Under the pieces are notes generated by a model, which worked only from the letters and a program-made list of their open reading frames with translations, was not told the origin of the DNA and searched no databases. From Nodosilinea sp. FACHB-131 (GTDB taxonomy: Bacteria > Cyanobacteriota > Cyanobacteriia > Phormidesmidales > Phormidesmidaceae): a DNA stretch of 64,000 nt. Shown here in pieces: positions 35,119-43,662 of the stretch. Positions within the stretch are counted from its first letter, which is position 1, and every line of letters starts with the position of its first letter. The stretch lies in contig NZ_JACJOF010000027.1 of NCBI RefSeq assembly GCF_014695395.1, positions 248,001-312,000 of the forward strand, written 5' to 3'. The translations under genes and the position numbers were made by a program.

Positions 35119-36597
35119 ATGACCGAATCGGGGATTCTAAAGAACTACATCAATGGCCAGTGGGTACCGTCTGTGGCGGGGGATGTGCTCGCGGTAAACA
35201 ACCCGGCCACGGGTGAAGTGCTCGGCCAGGTGCCTGTTTCTCCAAAGGATGAGGTCGACCAAGCTGCCCGTGCTGCAGCGAAAGCTTTTGAGGAGTGGCG
35301 ACGAGTGCCGCCTCCCCAGCGAGTGCAACCCCTGTTTAAGCTGAAAGACTTGCTGGAAACCTACTTGGACGAGCTAGCCCAGATCATCACCCAGGAGTGC
35401 GGCAAAACCCTGGCCGAGTCGCAAGGAGAGCTGCAGCGGGCGATCGAGAACGTGGAGGTGGCCTGCGGCATCCCGATGATGATGCAGGGCACGGTGCTGG
35501 AGGATGTTGCCAGCGGCATCGATGAGTTTATGATTCGGCAACCGTTGGGGGTGGCGGCAGCGATCGCCCCCTTTAATTTCCCCGCCATGATTCCCTTCTG
35601 GTTCATGCCCTACGCCCTGGCCTGCGGCAACACCTACATCGTCAAACCCTCTGAAAAAGTACCCCTGACCATGCAGCGCATCTTCGAGCTGCTAGATCAG
35701 GCTGGCTTTCCCCCCGGCGTGGTGAACCTGGTGAATGGGGCCAAAGAAACGGTGGATGCGATTCTGAAACATCCCGCCATTCGCGCCATTAGCTTTGTCG
35801 GATCCTCCCCGGTCGCCAAATACATCTACGCTCAAGCGGCGGCCTACGGCAAGCGGGTGCAGTGCCAGGGCGGGGCCAAAAACCCGGTGATTGTGCTACC
35901 CGATGCCGATCGCGACATGACCACGCGCATTGTCGCCGATAGCGCCTTTGGCTGTGCCGGGCAGCGCTGCCTGGCCGCATCCCTGGCGGTGACGGTGGGG
36001 GACGCGACCGAGTGGTTCGCCGATGCGATCGCCCACACCGCCGCCACCCGCACAGTTGGCAATGGCCTCGACCCCGAGGTGCAGATGGGGCCGGTAATTA
36101 CGGCCCAGAGCCAGCAGCGCATCGAGAGCCTGATTCAAGCCGGGGCAGAGGAGGGGGCGACCGTTTTAGTCGATGGTCGCAATGCCCAAATCCCCGATTT
36201 GGAGGCAGGCCACTTCGTCAAACCTACGGTGTTGCAGGGCGTGCCCCCTACCGGAGAAATCGCCCATACGGAAATCTTCGGCCCGGTGCTGGGGCTGGTG
36301 TCGGTGGGAACGATCGAGGATGCAATCGCCCTGGTCAACCAGAGCCCCTGGGGCAACATGGCCTGCCTGTTCACCAACAGCGGTGCCGCCGCCCGCAAAT
36401 TCCGCTACGAGGCCACCGCTGGCAACATCGGCATCAATATCGGCGTGGCGGCACCGATGGCCTTTTTTCCCTTTAGTGGCTGGAAAGACAGCTTCTTTGG
36501 CGATCTCCACGGCCAGGGGGCGCACGCGGTGGAATTTTTTACGCAAACCAAGGTAGTGGTTGAGCGCTGGCCAAAGGAGTGGAGTCGGCAGTTTTAA
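35119..36597 (+). CDS. mmsA: CoA-acylating methylmalonate-semialdehyde dehydrogenase-like aldehyde dehydrogenase
   Basis: The 492-residue aldehyde dehydrogenase matches the MmsA subfamily, which converts (methyl)malonate semialdehyde to propionyl- or acetyl-CoA. Evidence: [67 protein letters not shown], and the catalytic cysteine within [18 protein letters not shown] at 35119 is chosen; a GTG at 35095 would add eight residues. No valine- or inositol-degradation genes lie nearby, so the substrate is inferred from subfamily features only. Confidence 0.88.
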   Translation: MTESGILKNYINGQWVPSVAGDVLAVNNPATGEVLGQVPVSPKDEVDQAARAAAKAFEEWRRVPPPQRVQPLFKLKDLLETYLDELAQIITQECGKTLAESQGELQRAIENVEVACGIPMMMQGTVLEDVASGIDEFMIRQPLGVAAAIAPFNFPAMIPFWFMPYALACGNTYIVKPSEKVPLTMQRIFELLDQAGFPPGVVNLVNGAKETVDAILKHPAIRAISFVGSSPVAKYIYAQAAAYGKRVQCQGGAKNPVIVLPDADRDMTTRIVADSAFGCAGQRCLAASLAVTVGDATEWFADAIAHTAATRTVGNGLDPEVQMGPVITAQSQQRIESLIQAGAEEGATVLVDGRNAQIPDLEAGHFVKPTVLQGVPPTGEIAHTEIFGPVLGLVSVGTIEDAIALVNQSPWGNMACLFTNSGAAARKFRYEATAGNIGINIGVAAPMAFFPFSGWKDSFFGDLHGQGAHAVEFFTQTKVVVERWPKEWSRQF

Positions 36598-36684
36598 AAT
36601 CGGCGATCGCCTTATTAGTCGCTCACATTGCCCTCGAAACAGTCACTATGGCATAGGCAGTGATGCGAAGGTGACTAGGCATCT

Positions 36685-37575
36685 ATGGAGGTTTTGATTT
36701 CGGCGATGCTGCCCATTGCCCTGGTGGCGCTGGTGGGGTTTGGAGTGGGGCGCAGCTTTGAGCTAGACATGCAAACTCTGGCGCGGATAAATATCTATGC
36801 CCTGCTGCCGGCGCTGGTGCTGACCAGCTTGGCCCAGACCACTTTAGCGCTGGGGAATGCGATCGCGATCGTCGCCAGCTTCTTGCTCAACACTGTAGTG
36901 CTGTACCTGCTGGCGGTGGCGCTGAGCGGTCGCCTCGGCTTCTCGATGGATGAGCAAAAGAGTCTGATTGCCATCGTGCTGTTCTCAAACGTGGGCAACC
37001 TGGGGCTGCCCTTCATTCTGTTTGCCCTTGGCGAGGCCGGGCTAGAGCGGGCGGTGGTGTACCTGGTGGGCTCTAGCGTGATGATTGCCAGCGTGTTCCC
37101 CATTGTGCTGAAGCAGGCCGGGCTGAAGGTGGGGCTCAATGTAACGCTGCGACTGCCGGTGTTTTGGGCTGCTTTGGCGGGTATGGGTCTCCAGGCTACG
37201 CAGGAAGCGTTTCCGCTGCCGCTGGAGCGGGGCATAGCGCTACTGGGGGAGGGTGCAATTCCGGTGGCGCTACTGACGCTGGGGGTGCAGCTAGCGCGAA
37301 CAGAGCTGGTGTTTGGCCGCTATGAATTGATCGGCTCGGTACTGCGGCTAGGAGTAGCACCCCTGCTGGCCTACGGCATTGGCACGGCACTGGGCTTGCA
37401 GGGGTTAGACCGCCAAGTGCTGGTGCTACAGGCGGCGATGCCGGTCGCGGTGAATTCGCTAATTTGGGTGACGGAGCTGGGCGGCGATCGCACGCGCGTA
37501 GCCCGCACCATTCTGCTCTCAACTTTTCTCAGCGTGATTACCCTGCCGGTGGTACTGTGGCTCAGCAGCCGGTAG
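36685..37575 (+). CDS. AEC-family (auxin efflux carrier type) transporter
   Basis: The 296-residue protein has about ten hydrophobic segments in two halves, with ALLPALVLTSLAQT and the family turn VLFSNVGNLGLPFILFALGEAG in the first half and PVAVNSLIWVTELGGDRTRVARTILLSTFLSVITLPVVLW at the end. Members move organic anions such as malate or malonate. It follows the mmsA-like gene by 87 bp in the same direction, so a shared role in organic acid transport and use is possible (inference). Confidence 0.9.
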   Translation: MEVLISAMLPIALVALVGFGVGRSFELDMQTLARINIYALLPALVLTSLAQTTLALGNAIAIVASFLLNTVVLYLLAVALSGRLGFSMDEQKSLIAIVLFSNVGNLGLPFILFALGEAGLERAVVYLVGSSVMIASVFPIVLKQAGLKVGLNVTLRLPVFWAALAGMGLQATQEAFPLPLERGIALLGEGAIPVALLTLGVQLARTELVFGRYELIGSVLRLGVAPLLAYGIGTALGLQGLDRQVLVLQAAMPVAVNSLIWVTELGGDRTRVARTILLSTFLSVITLPVVLWLSSR

Positions 37576-37613
37576 GGCGATTTTGGATTTTAGATTTTGG
37601 ATGTTTTTTCGCC

Positions 37614-38270
37614 ATGGCACCTAGCGATGCAGCAAAAACCCTCAATAGCGAGCTGTTGCCGCCCAGCTCTGAGCTGCGGCAGGCGGTGGCGGTAGTGTGC
37701 GATCGCGATCCTACCTTTCAGCGCATTGAGGCTGAAGCTGGCCCCCTCACCGTTCGCATCTGGGCGGCGGGGTTTCCATCGCTGGTGCGCGTTATTATGG
37801 GGCAGCAGCTGTCGTTGAGGGCTGCCCAGGCGATCTTTCAGCGGCTAGTGGCGACCATAGAGCTGACCCCTGAGGCGATCGCCGCCACTCCAGACAGCAC
37901 CCTCAAACAGGTGGGGCTAAGCCAGGCTAAAATCGCCACCTGTCAACGGCTTTCGGCCACCATTTTATCGGGTCAGCTCAGCCTAGAAACCCTCGCTACC
38001 TTGCCTGACGCAGAGGCGATCGAACAGCTGACCCAGATCAAGGGCATTGGGGTTTGGACAGCGGAAGTCTACCTGCTGTTTTGCCTCCAGCGGTTGAGCA
38101 GTTTTCCCGCCTCAGATTTGGCCATTCAAATTAGCTATCAGCGGCTAAAAAATCTAGAGCAACGACCCACCCGCAAAGACCTATTGGTCTCTACAGCGAC
38201 TCTCGATCCCTACCGGGGCGCGGTTGCCTACCTGCTCTGGCACTACTACCGCCATCTAGCTCAGAAGTGA
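37614..38270 (+). CDS. AlkA-like DNA-3-methyladenine glycosylase
   Basis: The 218-residue protein has the helix-hairpin-helix base-excision fold: VIMGQQLSLRAAQAIFQRL, LTQIKGIGVWTAEVYLLFCLQR (the HhH-GPD motif), then FPASDLAIQISYQRLK supplying the catalytic Asp, and YRGAVAYLLWHYYRHL. It removes alkylated purines. ATG at 37614 starts just after the AEC gene; an earlier in-frame start would overlap that gene deeply. The 3' end overlaps the convergent fur-family gene by 15 bp. Confidence 0.9.
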   Translation: MAPSDAAKTLNSELLPPSSELRQAVAVVCDRDPTFQRIEAEAGPLTVRIWAAGFPSLVRVIMGQQLSLRAAQAIFQRLVATIELTPEAIAATPDSTLKQVGLSQAKIATCQRLSATILSGQLSLETLATLPDAEAIEQLTQIKGIGVWTAEVYLLFCLQRLSSFPASDLAIQISYQRLKNLEQRPTRKDLLVSTATLDPYRGAVAYLLWHYYRHLAQK

Positions 38271-38771
38271 CTGACAACTGGGGCAAATGCCATACACCGT
38301 AAACTGGCAGTTCAGCAGCGAGAACCCGTGGGAGGCACTCTCATTGCTGCCCACCTGGGTCATTTTGGCGTCTTCGAACTCTTTCACATCGCCGCAGTGA
38401 ACGCACACCAGATGGTGGTGCTGATTCATAAAGGGAGTATTGAGTTCGTAATACTTTCTGCCCTCGGCTAGCTCTAGCTCTTGCAGCAGCCCTAGCCTGA
38501 CCATGACGTGCAGCGCTCTATAGATGGTAGAAAAACTGATTTTTTCTCCCTGATCTAGCAACTGTTGATGAATTTCTTCAGCATTAAGATGATGACCTAG
38601 AGCTGCCGACTGAAACAAGTCCAGTATTTTTTGCCGCTGGTTAGTGAACCGAAACCCCTCTTTATTAAGAACAGTTTTGAGTAGTTCGGGCTCCTGGTTT
38701 AAACTAGGCAGAGCGGGATCTTGTTCCATCGTCCTGTCATCACAATTGAAGAAAGCAGTTAGGTTGGCCAT
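38256..38771 (-). CDS. Fur-family metalloregulator (possibly PerR-like)
   Basis: The 171-residue protein has a winged-helix domain (GFRFTNQRQKILDLFQ, SFSTIYRALHVMVRLGLLQELEL), the metal/dimer motif HHHLVCVHCGDVKEFED and a C-terminal CPSC, giving a CX2C structural zinc pair with the earlier CVHC. ATG at 38771 gives 171 residues; ATG at 38729 (MEQDP) would give 157, closer to most Fur proteins, and neither has a strong ribosome site. It is divergent from dpsA with palindromes between them, suggesting control of oxidative or iron stress genes. Fur, PerR and Zur cannot be told apart by eye here. Confidence 0.9.
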   Translation of the reverse strand: MANLTAFFNCDDRTMEQDPALPSLNQEPELLKTVLNKEGFRFTNQRQKILDLFQSAALGHHLNAEEIHQQLLDQGEKISFSTIYRALHVMVRLGLLQELELAEGRKYYELNTPFMNQHHHLVCVHCGDVKEFEDAKMTQVGSNESASHGFSLLNCQFTVYGICPSCQSLLS

Positions 38772-39092
38772 ATAAATTAGAGCGTTGACATCTAACGAAG
38801 GGCATAACTAAAGCAGGGTTTTGGGCGATCGCCCTGGGCTGATTAAATTAGGCGTTCTTATTGAAAGTGGCTTTCAGCAAGGGGTTTGAGCCTATCGCCA
38901 ATCAGTTTCGATACAAAGAATTAAACCTATTGAAAATCATTTTCGCTATCCATATTGACGGTTGAATTCTGCATTTCTCCATACTTTTTTAGGTAAACAA
39001 AGTTATTAGCAGGATTTAAAAAAATGAGCTAGGCTCAGTAAGCAACCCTGAAAGGCTAGGGCTGCTTTCACTGCTGAAAAAGGGGGATGCTT
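38772..39092. promoter_or_regulatory. Divergent fur-dpsA promoter region with Fur-box-like palindromes
   Basis: TGAAAAT-C-ATTTTCG (38931-38945) matches the 7-1-7 Fur-box pattern TGATAAT-N-ATTATCA at most positions. A second palindrome, TGAAAG-TGG-CTTTCA, lies at 38862-38876. Their position between a Fur-family gene and dpsA makes them good candidates for autoregulation and dpsA control by this regulator. Confidence 0.65.
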
Positions 39093-39629
39093 ATGCCTAT
39101 TACTGAAACTCTGCTGCAAACCTATGGCGAGGTTGCAAACAACCCAGTTCTGCTCGAGAAGTCGGTTACAGAGCCGGTGGTGGATGGACTGGCGACGCTC
39201 TACGCCAGCTTTACAGCCCTGTCGTTGCAGTACCAGAAGCACCACTTTGTTGTGGAAGGTTCTGAGTACTACATGCTCCACAACTATTTTGAGGAGAGCT
39301 ACGAAGCGGCCCAAGGCCACGCTCACGAAGTTGGTGAGCGCCTGCACGGGCTGGGAGGCATTCCTCCTCTGAGCTTCGGCAAGCTGGCTGAGCTGTGCTG
39401 CTTCGACATGGAAAACGACGACACCTACCGCTGCCGCATCATGATCGACCACGATCTGAAAGCTGAGCAGGCCTTGATTGAACTGATTCGTCGGCTGGCT
39501 GCCCAAGCTGAAAGTTTGGGCGATCGCGCTACTCGCTACCTCTACGAGCAAATTTTGCTGAAGACCGAGGAGCGGGCTTACCATCTAGAGCACTTCCTCA
39601 CTCCAGACAGCCTCAAGCTGGGCTGGTAG
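39093..39629 (+). CDS. dpsA: DpsA, ferritin-like DNA-protecting protein
   Basis: The 178-residue ferritin-fold protein belongs to the Dps/DpsA group that oxidises iron with peroxide and protects DNA. Visible motifs are LSLQYQKHHFVVEGSEYYMLHNYFEESYEAAQ, which covers the inter-subunit ferroxidase region, and the helices MIDHDLKAEQALIELIRRLA and EERAYHLEHFL. Of two ATGs six bases apart (39087, 39093) the second is chosen because AGGGGG at 39081-39086 sits at the right distance only for it. The His-rich ferroxidase area recalls the unusual His-type centre reported for some cyanobacterial DpsA proteins, which I cannot confirm by eye. Confidence 0.93.
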   Translation: MPITETLLQTYGEVANNPVLLEKSVTEPVVDGLATLYASFTALSLQYQKHHFVVEGSEYYMLHNYFEESYEAAQGHAHEVGERLHGLGGIPPLSFGKLAELCCFDMENDDTYRCRIMIDHDLKAEQALIELIRRLAAQAESLGDRATRYLYEQILLKTEERAYHLEHFLTPDSLKLGW

Positions 39630-39651
39630 TTGCTGAGAAGAGCCCTCTGCA

Positions 39652-39688
39652 AACCCTGCTGCTCATTAACTGAGGGCAGGGTTATTTT
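39652..39688 (+). terminator. Rho-independent terminator of dpsA
   Basis: AACCCTGC (39652-39659) pairs with GCAGGGTT (39676-39683), and ATTTTG follows. It lies 22 bp after the dpsA stop. Confidence 0.75.
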
Positions 39689-39834
39689 GCTGTAGTTGTC
39701 CTCCAGCTGACGATCGCCCACGCTCACCACCTACGCATCGAGATAAACCTTCCAGATAATCCAGCTTGAAAGCCCCACAAAGGTCACGAGCACCAGCCCA
39801 TGCTCCTACCGCTGGGGGTCGAAGTCCTAAGCGG

Positions 39835-40419
39835 TCAACGTTTTGCATCTAGCTGCGCTAGAGCTTCGGCGGGGTTGACTCTGTGCAGCATTCGGCCATT
39901 GGGCAGGCGCAGGTTTGGGCCTTGCTTGCAGGCTTTCATGCAGCCAGTTTCCCTAATAGCAACATGGGCCAAAGCTGGATCGCGATCTACGGCCTCTTGC
40001 AGGGCGCTATGGACTTGACGAGCTCCCTGCTTGTAGCATTTGCCCTTAGTGCAGACCTCGATGCACATGCGTTTTTGCGAGGTCTGAGCCGGCTTTGGAA
40101 CAGGGGCAAGGTCGCCCCACTGCTGACGCAGCATCTCCGCCTCGCACTGGGGCAGAGGCAAAACATTGATCGCCCGCCAGCGATCGTCTTCGGGATAGGC
40201 CCAGACCTGGACGAAGTCACCCGGTGCTAGCTCTCGCACCAGCATGGGGCGCAAATATTTCGGCAGCTTAACGGTGAACTTGGCCTCACCCGCTTGTAGC
40301 AGCAGTCCCTTAATCTTGCCTTTGTCGGAGCGATAGACCCCGCTGTACTGACCCTTGAGCACTTGGCCAGTGGGCATTGCGGTTCCAACCTCTAGGGTGG
40401 CGGACTCGTGGAGACTCAT
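39835..40419 (-). CDS. Thioredoxin-like (2Fe-2S) ferredoxin-domain protein
   Basis: The 194-residue protein has an N-terminal beta-rich domain (GQYSGVYRSDKGKIKGLLL, FVQVWAYPEDD) of unknown role and a C-terminal thioredoxin-fold 2Fe-2S domain. The cluster cysteines are seen in CIEVCTKGKCYKQGA and, about 40 residues later, TGCMKACKQGPNL. Similar domains occur in NuoE-like and stand-alone ferredoxins. ATG at 40419 overlaps the preceding small gene by ATGA, so the two are translationally coupled. Confidence 0.85.
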   Translation of the reverse strand: MSLHESATLEVGTAMPTGQVLKGQYSGVYRSDKGKIKGLLLQAGEAKFTVKLPKYLRPMLVRELAPGDFVQVWAYPEDDRWRAINVLPLPQCEAEMLRQQWGDLAPVPKPAQTSQKRMCIEVCTKGKCYKQGARQVHSALQEAVDRDPALAHVAIRETGCMKACKQGPNLRLPNGRMLHRVNPAEALAQLDAKR

Positions 40420-40703
40420 GTCAAGCTCCTTTGCTGCCAGCAGCGCTTGAGATGGTCAGCGAGAAATAGCTTGGGCTGGATGGCAGCTTGTACCACGCTC
40501 CACACCAGCAGGGCGTCGGCGGGGGTGTGGATGGCAACGGTGAGGGAGCGATCGCCACCACAGGTGCACACCATGTGCAACTCTTGCAGGCGGCGGTAGA
40601 CGTTCCAGCGGGTTACCCGGTCTAAATCAACCACGGTTTGAGCGGGGGCAGTATTTTGTAGGTCTTGCCCTGACCCTAAATAATCTGACTCTAAAACGTG
40701 CAT
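40416..40703 (-). CDS. Small conserved-looking protein with CTCGG motif, coupled to the ferredoxin gene
   Basis: The 95-residue protein reads as a compact alpha/beta sequence: VVDLDRVTRWNVYRRLQELHMVCTCGGDRSLTVAI, then a helical C-terminal half. Similar small proteins adjacent to Fe-S ferredoxins are known in cyanobacteria, but I do not recognise a named family. The 4-bp overlap with the ferredoxin gene supports its reality and suggests a joint function. Confidence 0.7.
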   Translation of the reverse strand: MHVLESDYLGSGQDLQNTAPAQTVVDLDRVTRWNVYRRLQELHMVCTCGGDRSLTVAIHTPADALLVWSVVQAAIQPKLFLADHLKRCWQQRSLT

Positions 40704-41357
40704 ATTAACTCGACTGAATCTCCATAGTGATGACCGCTAGGGGTCAGAACTTATTGAAACTAACTCTGAACTAAACGCTAAGGTGTTGGGCTCAGCCGAG
40801 GCTTGAAAAAGCTGGATCCCTTTCCCAGAAAGCATTAAGGCATTTTTCTAAGAATTACTGGACGCGATACCCTGGGGACATCGGTTGCTTTGCTATTGAC
40901 TATCGTTGTTACTAAGATACCCAAACCTCGGGATTAATGCAACAGATTTTCAATAAGGACGTTCTATTCGCAGCAAGCCTTGCGTACCGGCGCTGGGGTT
41001 CGGTGGATTAAATTAGCCTCAGCGCTTTATAGGCGGCGGATTGGCCTGCTTGAGGCAATTGCCCACCCAGATCGCCACCCCACTGCGTTATCCCCCCGCC
41101 ATTCTGTTGCGTCGCTCTAGGGATCCCAAATCGAAGAAGTTAGTACAGCTTTATGTCACCCTTGTGGCTGTGAGGATGAGCCTAGCGATCGCGTCCGCCC
41201 TACGAGTTCAACTTCGTCCTGTTGCGACCGGCCTGCGGTCTCTAACAGAACTCACACCTCATAAATATAGAAATCCCCAGCTCTTCTCTTTTTTGAGAAG
41301 GGCCGGGGATGAGGGTGAATGCGGCAAACGCGGAGGCAGTCTTACCTTGTTGGGCCA
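40704..41357. other. Intergenic region with a foldback repeat
   Basis: No convincing gene is present; a 106-codon plus-strand frame (41041-41361) has basic, low-information sequence and is probably chance. At 41272-41310 ATCCCCAGCTCTTCTC and GAGAAGGGCCGGGGAT fold back around TTTTTT, resembling a common cyanobacterial intergenic repeat. The promoter of the minus-strand small-protein/ferredoxin unit must lie near 40704-40900, which is AT-rich. Confidence 0.5.
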
Positions 41358-42392
41358 CTAGCGCTTTAAAGCAGGAATCGAAATCGCATGCATGTTTTGT
41401 TTTACCCGTCGGTGCCACCCCTGCAGACCAAGGCGACGTGAGAAATACTCAGCTGCTGACAGACGTAGGCCAAAAAAGCCAATGCGTTGCCGCCACATAA
41501 ATGCCTTCTCCACCAGCTTAAACCGCTTCAGATCTAGAGAGCTAACCGTCAACCTGGGCAGTTCGCTCAGTCTATAGCCTCTATCAATGAGCAAATCTGA
41601 AATGTTGGCTTCTGCTACTTGTATTTCCCAAGGAGAGAGATGCGATCGCCATAGACCACTGAACTTTGGATCTGGCCGAGTGAAGTAGCTTCCTGCTTTA
41701 CTGAAGTTCAGCATTTGAGCATCGTAGTCAACACCTAAGAACTGACAAACTTCTGTCAGTGTACCTACCGTGTCATTGACCATATTCTCATAGGTAATTT
41801 CTAGATACTGCCCCTCAGGAAGATGCTGGGCCAACCGCTCCCAATCCTGCTCTGCCTCACGCCATTTTTGAGCGGCGAACCAAGGATTTTCAAACAAATG
41901 CATCTCCTTCATCCAGGAGTAGGCAACGTCCCGCCCATCTCGCACCATGTGAATAAAACGTGCATCTGGCCAAAGCTTTAAAAGCCGAATGAAATCAAAA
42001 TGGCTGATCGCACCCACTGCCAGTTTATTGCTGCAATCCTGCTGTTGGCAAAGAAAATCGTTTACCAACTCATAGAAATCTAGACCAGGGTCAATAGTAA
42101 AGTCGCAGCAAGATTGAAAAACAAAATCGGATTCTAGCCATTGGCGGTATGTTGCAACATCAGGTACATCGCCATCATCAGACACCAGTTCGGTGATGTA
42201 ACCCACTTCATCAACACAAGATAGCTGAGGGTGGTAGTCCAGCATGAGACGCAGGTGGGTAGAACCAGACCGCCCTGAGCAACAAATAAAGAAGGGAGAT
42301 TTGACGAGTGGGCGCTGAGTGTTGCGCTCACGGGTTAACGTGTTGACGGCCGAAGTCGCAGTAAGGCGGGGCGATGCACCTTGCTTCACCAT
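41358..42392 (-). CDS. PAPS-dependent sulfotransferase family protein
   Basis: The 344-residue protein carries the 5'-phosphosulfate loop FFICCSGRSGSTHLRLML (about residues 34-51) and the 3'-phosphate motif in FIHMVRDGRDVAYSWMKEM. The C-terminal half has DYDAQMLNFSKAGSYFTRPDPKFSGLWR, common in sulfotransferases acting on carbohydrates or peptides. Substrate unknown. Base composition is lower in GC than the housekeeping neighbours, and long non-coding DNA lies upstream, so it may be an acquired gene. Confidence 0.85.
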   Translation of the reverse strand: MVKQGASPRLTATSAVNTLTRERNTQRPLVKSPFFICCSGRSGSTHLRLMLDYHPQLSCVDEVGYITELVSDDGDVPDVATYRQWLESDFVFQSCCDFTIDPGLDFYELVNDFLCQQQDCSNKLAVGAISHFDFIRLLKLWPDARFIHMVRDGRDVAYSWMKEMHLFENPWFAAQKWREAEQDWERLAQHLPEGQYLEITYENMVNDTVGTLTEVCQFLGVDYDAQMLNFSKAGSYFTRPDPKFSGLWRSHLSPWEIQVAEANISDLLIDRGYRLSELPRLTVSSLDLKRFKLVEKAFMWRQRIGFFGLRLSAAEYFSRRLGLQGWHRRVKQNMHAISIPALKR

Positions 42393-43662
42393 GTCTATAA
42401 ATCCTTAAGTTGGGGGCAACACTTAATAGCAATGGCGATAGATAACCTATGCAAAAGTAGGTCAAAGGTTATCTAAAGGTAAACTTATACTTAAGACATG
42501 GTAGGTAAGGTTAACTAGAGATTAATTGAAGTTTTAATGAAGCTCAATAAATTTCTTATGAAGCTAGTGGTTCGGAAAGCTGCTTCTATCCCGTCATCTA
42601 CCTTTAGGAATAGGTGCTAGAAAGACGCAAAATCAAGGGTCAGAAGCCTTGAAGTAGCGCCAAAAAACTTACAAACCCTGACAAAGTAACCATCGGGGGG
42701 AATATTGACATTTAGCAAGAGATCATATAAAGAGCGTGCTCTTGTTAGACAGGCCTCTCACGAGCTTAAACAGGGGAAAAGCTGCTGAACTGCCTAGGAA
42801 GTGGTGAGGAAGTAGGGATAGAACTCTGGAAAGGTTAAGAAGCAGGGAGCTCTGCTCAGTGGCACAGTCTTATGAGGCGATCGCAGTATGTTCTTTCGCC
42901 ACAATATTAGAAGCAGCAAAATGAGGCTGTCATTTCTTAGTGATCGAACAAACTACGATCGTTGTTCACAGCATTTGTCTGACCAACGGCCACGCAACCA
43001 GATCACGCGCTCTACTCAACACAGCTTGTAAGAATATGTAATTTTTGCAGTCGTTGCTCATTCAACAGATCACGCAATTTGTTGGCCCTTTAAATCCACA
43101 AGAATCGCGATGGGGCAGCTATATTTCAGAATGCTCAGCCTCGACTGTATCAGTCAGTATATTTGAGCAAAGCTAAGCGTAATTACGCTTAGCTTTGTTG
43201 TTGAATACTCACTACAGCAAGATGCTTTAGAGTTGGACTTAAGGGTTCTATTCCTGTACAGCAAAAAGCTGAGCTTCTCCTTGAATATCCCTTTTCAGAA
43301 GAGATTTTAAGCTTGAATATATCCCTTTGAAGGGGATAGGTCACCTAAGCACGACAGATGCCTTTGCAAACAGCCTCTTAGCTTGATAGAGAACCAGTTT
43401 GCCAGCATCAACACCAGCGGTTCTAGCTCGCTCAAGAGAACCCACTAGCCACAATATATCTTTTCTTGTAGATGTGCTTGATTTAGCAGAAATTCTTGGC
43501 GTCAAAAAACCCTAGGCTTTGTGATATTTCGCAAACTTCTTAAGGCATTGATCTGATTATTTTCTTAAGGGACTAGTCAACACCCCATGGCTCATCGCAG
43601 AATAGCTAGGCACGGTCTATAGCTATGCCTGTTTGAGTTCCTTCCTGTTGCTCGATAAATCA
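42393..43662. other. 1.27-kb gene-free region upstream of gltB
   Basis: The region is AT-rich and holds no convincing protein frame. At 43168-43197 there is a 30-bp perfect palindrome (CAAAGCTAAGCGTAA and its reverse complement), followed by TTGTTG. Two related blocks, CTTGAATATCCC near 43280 and CTTGAATATATCCC near 43312, form a diverged direct repeat. TGTATCAGTCAGTATA near 43146 and GTAAGAATATGTAA near 43027 are imperfect NtcA-like sites. An unannotated small RNA ending at the palindrome is possible. Confidence 0.5.
43168..43197. repeat. 30-bp perfect palindrome
   Basis: CAAAGCTAAGCGTAA is followed directly by TTACGCTTAGCTTTG. In RNA it would form a stable hairpin with a short loop; only a weak U-run (GTTGTT) follows. 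It could be a terminator for a transcript from within 42400-43160 or a protein binding site. Confidence 0.75.

Noticed and set aside
41041-41361. 106-codon plus-strand frame
   Set aside because: Low-information basic sequence, no ribosome site, its end overlaps the sulfotransferase gene, and part is repeat DNA.
43027-43162. NtcA-like sites upstream of gltB (GTAAGAATATGTAA, GTATCAGTCAGTAT)
   Set aside because: Both deviate from GTA-N8-TAC, and no TAN3T box sits at the required distance.
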